9,193 nt of DNA. Origin: Clostridia bacterium (lineage in GTDB: Bacteria > Bacillota > Clostridia > Christensenellales > CALWSW01). Numbering within the stretch: position 1 is the first letter of the stretch; each line of letters opens with the position of its first letter. The stretch spans positions 1 through 9,193 of the forward strand of contig JAHZEH010000060.1 in assembly GCA_019421925.1 (NCBI GenBank), given 5' to 3'. Positions 6,875 to 9,193 of this stretch are shown in pieces. The notes beneath the pieces are model-generated. The model was given only the letters and a program-made list of their open reading frames with translations, ran no database searches and was not told where the DNA came from. The position numbers were made by a program, and so were the translations under genes.

Positions 6875-9083
6875 ATGAAGAAAAAGAACACTCTGTCCAA
6901 AGCTCTGGCACTTACACTGACTCTAGCCCTGTGCATTACTGGTTGCGCAGGAGCATCCCAGCCAGCCGTCACGCCGGTAGTTACGCCCGACGTGACGGCA
7001 GCCCCTGAGGCAACTGAGCCCAGCGGCACATATACTGCTTCCGCCCGTGGCTTTGGCGGCCTTGTCACCGTTGACGTAACATTGGAAAACGGCGCGATCG
7101 TCGATGTCAACGCAGTCGGGGAGGACGAGACTCCCGCCATCGGCGGCCAGGCCCTTGTCGATCTGTCCGCAAAAATCGTGGAGGCCAACTCCTACGAAAT
7201 CGACGGCATCTCCGGCGCGACCATGACCTCCAACGCCGTTCTGATCGCAGTGAAGGACGCTGTCGCCCAGGCCAACGGCGGCGAGTCCACCGCCTCGTCT
7301 GAGATGAAAGACGGCGTGTATACTGCCACCACATTTGGCCGCAATGCCAACATCACCGTAGAGGTGACTATTGATGGCGGCAAGATTGCCCAAGTGGAAG
7401 TGACCGATCAAAATGAGACGGAATCCATCGCGGCCGTTCCCCTTGCGCGCATCCCTGCCGCTGTGGTCGAGTATCAGTCGTTGGCCGTTGACACGGTGGC
7501 CGGCGCGACCCGTACCAGCAGCGCCCTGCTCACTGCCATTGCGGACTGCGTTTCCCAGGCGGGCGGAGATGTGGTCGCCCTCTCCTCTGTGGAAATCCCC
7601 AAGGCTGAGGCACAGTCCCCTGTGGAAATGGAGGCCGATATCGTCATCATCGGCGCAGGCGGTGCAGGCATCGCGGGCGCGATCGCCGCGGCTGAAAAAG
7701 GTTCCTCCGTCATAGTCGTAGAGAAGCTCTCCTACATGGGCGGCGGCACCCTGCTGAGCGGCGCTGCTTTCAACGCCGCTGTGGAGGAGACCAACCGGGA
7801 CATTGAAATGTCTGAAACTGCGGCCGCCACCATCGAAAACGTCCTGGCTGCAGACCCTGTAGATAGCTATATGTCCAGTTGGCAGGAGGCCGTCCAGGAA
7901 CAGTGGGATGCCTACAAGGCTGCCGGTTCTTCCTATCTCTTTGACTCCATCGAATTTCATATGCTCCAGACCTATATGGGCGGCGATTACAAGGGCGCTC
8001 CCGCTCTGATTGAGGCCATGTGTACTCACGCCCCTGAGACCTATTATTGGCTGAAGGACATGGGCTATATCTGGTCCAACGTGGGTACCGCGTCCGGTGC
8101 GCTCTGGCAGCGCAGCCATCAGACCACAGCCTACGCCAAGGGCTTGGGCTCCTTTGCGGCCTTCAACGAGCGCATCGCCCAGGAGAAACTCAATATCCAG
8201 GTGCCATGCCTATCAGACCATCGACGGCACCCAGTACACTATCAAGGCCGCCAAAGGCGTCCTTGTGGCCACCGGCGGCTTTGCTGCCAACGTGGAAATG
8301 CGCCAGAAATACAACACCCAGTGGGCCAATCTGGATGCGAGCGTCTCCACCACCAACGGCGTATATGCCACGGGAGACGGTATCGAGATGGCAGAGGCCG
8401 TCGGCGCTGATCTGGTGGACATGGGCCTGATCCAGATGCTGGCCTTTGCCGAGCCCGGTTCCGGCCGCACCGACAGCGGTGTGGGCGAAGCTACCAACCT
8501 CTGGGTCAACCAGGAAGGCGAGCGCTTCGTCGACGAAACCCAGCGCCGCGACGTCCTTTCCAATGCCGTGCTGTCCCAGACCGGTTCCATCTTCTACTGC
8601 ATCAGCAATGACAACAACAAGCGCTGCGTTGACGATAACACCAACTACTCCGGCCTCAAACTCACCGATCTGATCGCCCAGGGCCTGCTGTACAAGGCGG
8701 ATACCCTCGAAGAATTGGCCGGTATGATCGGCTGCGACCCCGCCACCCTAGTAGCCACTGTCGAAGCCTATAACGAGTGCGTCAGGACGGGCACGGACGA
8801 AGAATTCGGCCGTACCAATTTCGGCGATCTGTATCTGCTCGAGACCGGTCCCTACTATGCCTGCCCCCGCACCGTTGCGGTTCATCACACCATGGGCGGC
8901 ATCAAAGTTGACGGCAACGCCCATGTGATCGGCACGGACGGCAATGTCATCCCCGGCCTGTACGCCGCTGGCGAAACCACTGGCGGGTATCATGGAGGCA
9001 ACCGTCTCGGCGGCAATGCAGTCATGGAGGCTATCACCACCGGCCGAACCGCAGGCTTGATGCTTGCCGACGAAACCAAATAA
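6875..9083 (+). pseudogene. Lipoprotein flavin reductase (two FMN-binding domains plus fumarate-reductase-like FAD domain), frame broken near 8200
   Basis: Translation starts at ATG 6875 behind AAGGGAGG (6857-6864) and stays in frame to about residue 443 (IAQEKLNIQV, 8203). The rest of the protein continues in another frame from about 8203 to the TAA at 9081-9083. The N-terminus is a lipoprotein signal with lipobox ITGC (Cys24). FMN-binding domain 1 (about 50-132) ends with DGISGAT (flavinylation Thr116); domain 2 (about 147-228) ends with DTVAGAT (Thr212). The FAD domain starts with IIGAGGAGIAG (258-268) and VVEK (281-284). Downstream parts include VLVATGGF, RFVDETQRRD, HHTMGG and GNRLGGNAV. 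These match flavocytochrome c fumarate reductase Arg402, His504 and Arg544, but the His365 position is not His (IQMLAF). Such proteins act outside the cytoplasmic membrane, passing electrons from covalent FMN (attached by ApbE) to an unsaturated acceptor. The electron acceptor is unknown. In its present form the protein would be truncated. Confidence 0.85.
8193..8210 (+). other. Frameshift and deletion junction inside the reductase
   Basis: Upstream of about 8203 the meaningful frame is that of ATG 6875; downstream, from CHAYQTIDG onward, it is the next frame. Relatives have, between the GV/NI-type strand and the strand leading to KGVLVATGGF, roughly 20 residues containing a segment like ELIxDDxGxVxG. 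Here LNIQV joins almost directly to CHAYQTIDG. An event removing a number of bases equal to 2 modulo 3, perhaps about 50-60, explains both the gap and the frame change. No slippery heptamer is present, so programmed frameshifting is unlikely. Confidence 0.7.
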
Positions 9084-9097
9084 ACGAATCTCCATGC

Positions 9098-9130
9098 AAA
9101 ACGGGCCGCCAAAATGGTGGCCCGTTTTTT
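9098..9130 (+). terminator. Intrinsic terminator after the reductase
   Basis: ACGGGCCGCC (9101-9110) pairs with GGTGGCCCGT (9116-9125) over ten positions, with one G-T pair and a five-base loop AAAAT. It is flanked by A's on the left and six T's (9125-9130) on the right. This is a standard rho-independent terminator 18 bases beyond the stop codon. The A-run upstream means it could also stop leftward transcription, which would fit a convergent gene. Confidence 0.92.
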
Positions 9131-9145
9131 ACATACAGATTCAGC

Positions 9146-9193
9146 TTATTCACGGCTCTCTATCCAAACCTTTGCAAGCAGTGGGCCGGACAC
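9146..9193 (-). CDS. Possible 3' end of a convergent gene, cut by window
   Basis: On the minus strand, 15 codons are open from the window edge to a TAA at 9148-9146, ending in a peptide like LAKVWIESRE. It lies just across the bidirectional-looking terminator, where a convergent gene would be expected to end. With 15 residues there is no way to name a family, and an open frame of this length is common by chance. Confidence 0.2.
   Translation of the reverse strand: MSGPLLAKVWIESRE

Noticed and set aside
6923..8119. 398-codon leftward open frame opposite the reductase
   Set aside because: Antisense shadow of the FMN and FAD domains; no motif and no plausible start signal.
8195..8215. Programmed ribosomal frameshift in the reductase
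   Set aside because: There is no slippery sequence or following stem-loop, and conserved residues appear to be missing at the junction, which a frameshift event in translation would not cause.

Overview
The base composition (GC-rich, strong preference for C or G at third codon positions), AGGAGG-type ribosome binding sites and a Gram-positive-style lipoprotein signal suggest a GC-rich anaerobic Firmicute, for example a gut Oscillospiraceae-type bacterium. There is no rRNA or other phylogenetic marker, so this placement is inference. No tRNA, CRISPR array, insertion sequence or phage gene was seen.

Left part (1-3986): a divergent catabolic cluster. A PdxA-family 4-phosphohydroxy-acid dehydrogenase is read leftward from 839 and runs off the window edge. 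It is separated by a 239-base control region from two rightward genes: an FGGY-family kinase (1079-2599) and a LarA-like protein of the nickel-pincer racemase superfamily (2642-3913). Together they suggest a pathway for a four-carbon sugar acid of the threonate/erythronate type: C2 epimerisation, phosphorylation, then oxidative decarboxylation to dihydroxyacetone phosphate. This combination is the most interesting part of the window, because the kinase normally paired with PdxA2-type enzymes is a DUF1537 protein, not an FGGY kinase. A perfect 17-bp hairpin ends the block.

Middle part (4093-6650): a two-component system. An OmpR/PhoB-type response regulator overlaps by 4 bases a histidine kinase that has an extracytoplasmic beta-rich sensor domain and seven membrane spans (7TMR-DISM-like).

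Right part (6793-9130): a promoter with an extended -10, two dyads, and a lipoprotein flavin reductase with two FMN-binding domains and a fumarate-reductase-like FAD domain, ended by a clear intrinsic terminator. The reductase reading frame is broken near 8200. The family comparison suggests that about 20 codons are missing at the break as well as a change of frame, so this copy looks like a pseudogene or an assembly error. The two-component system probably controls the reductase, the sugar-acid genes, or both, but nothing in the sequence proves which. The last 48 bases may hold the 3' end of a convergent gene.
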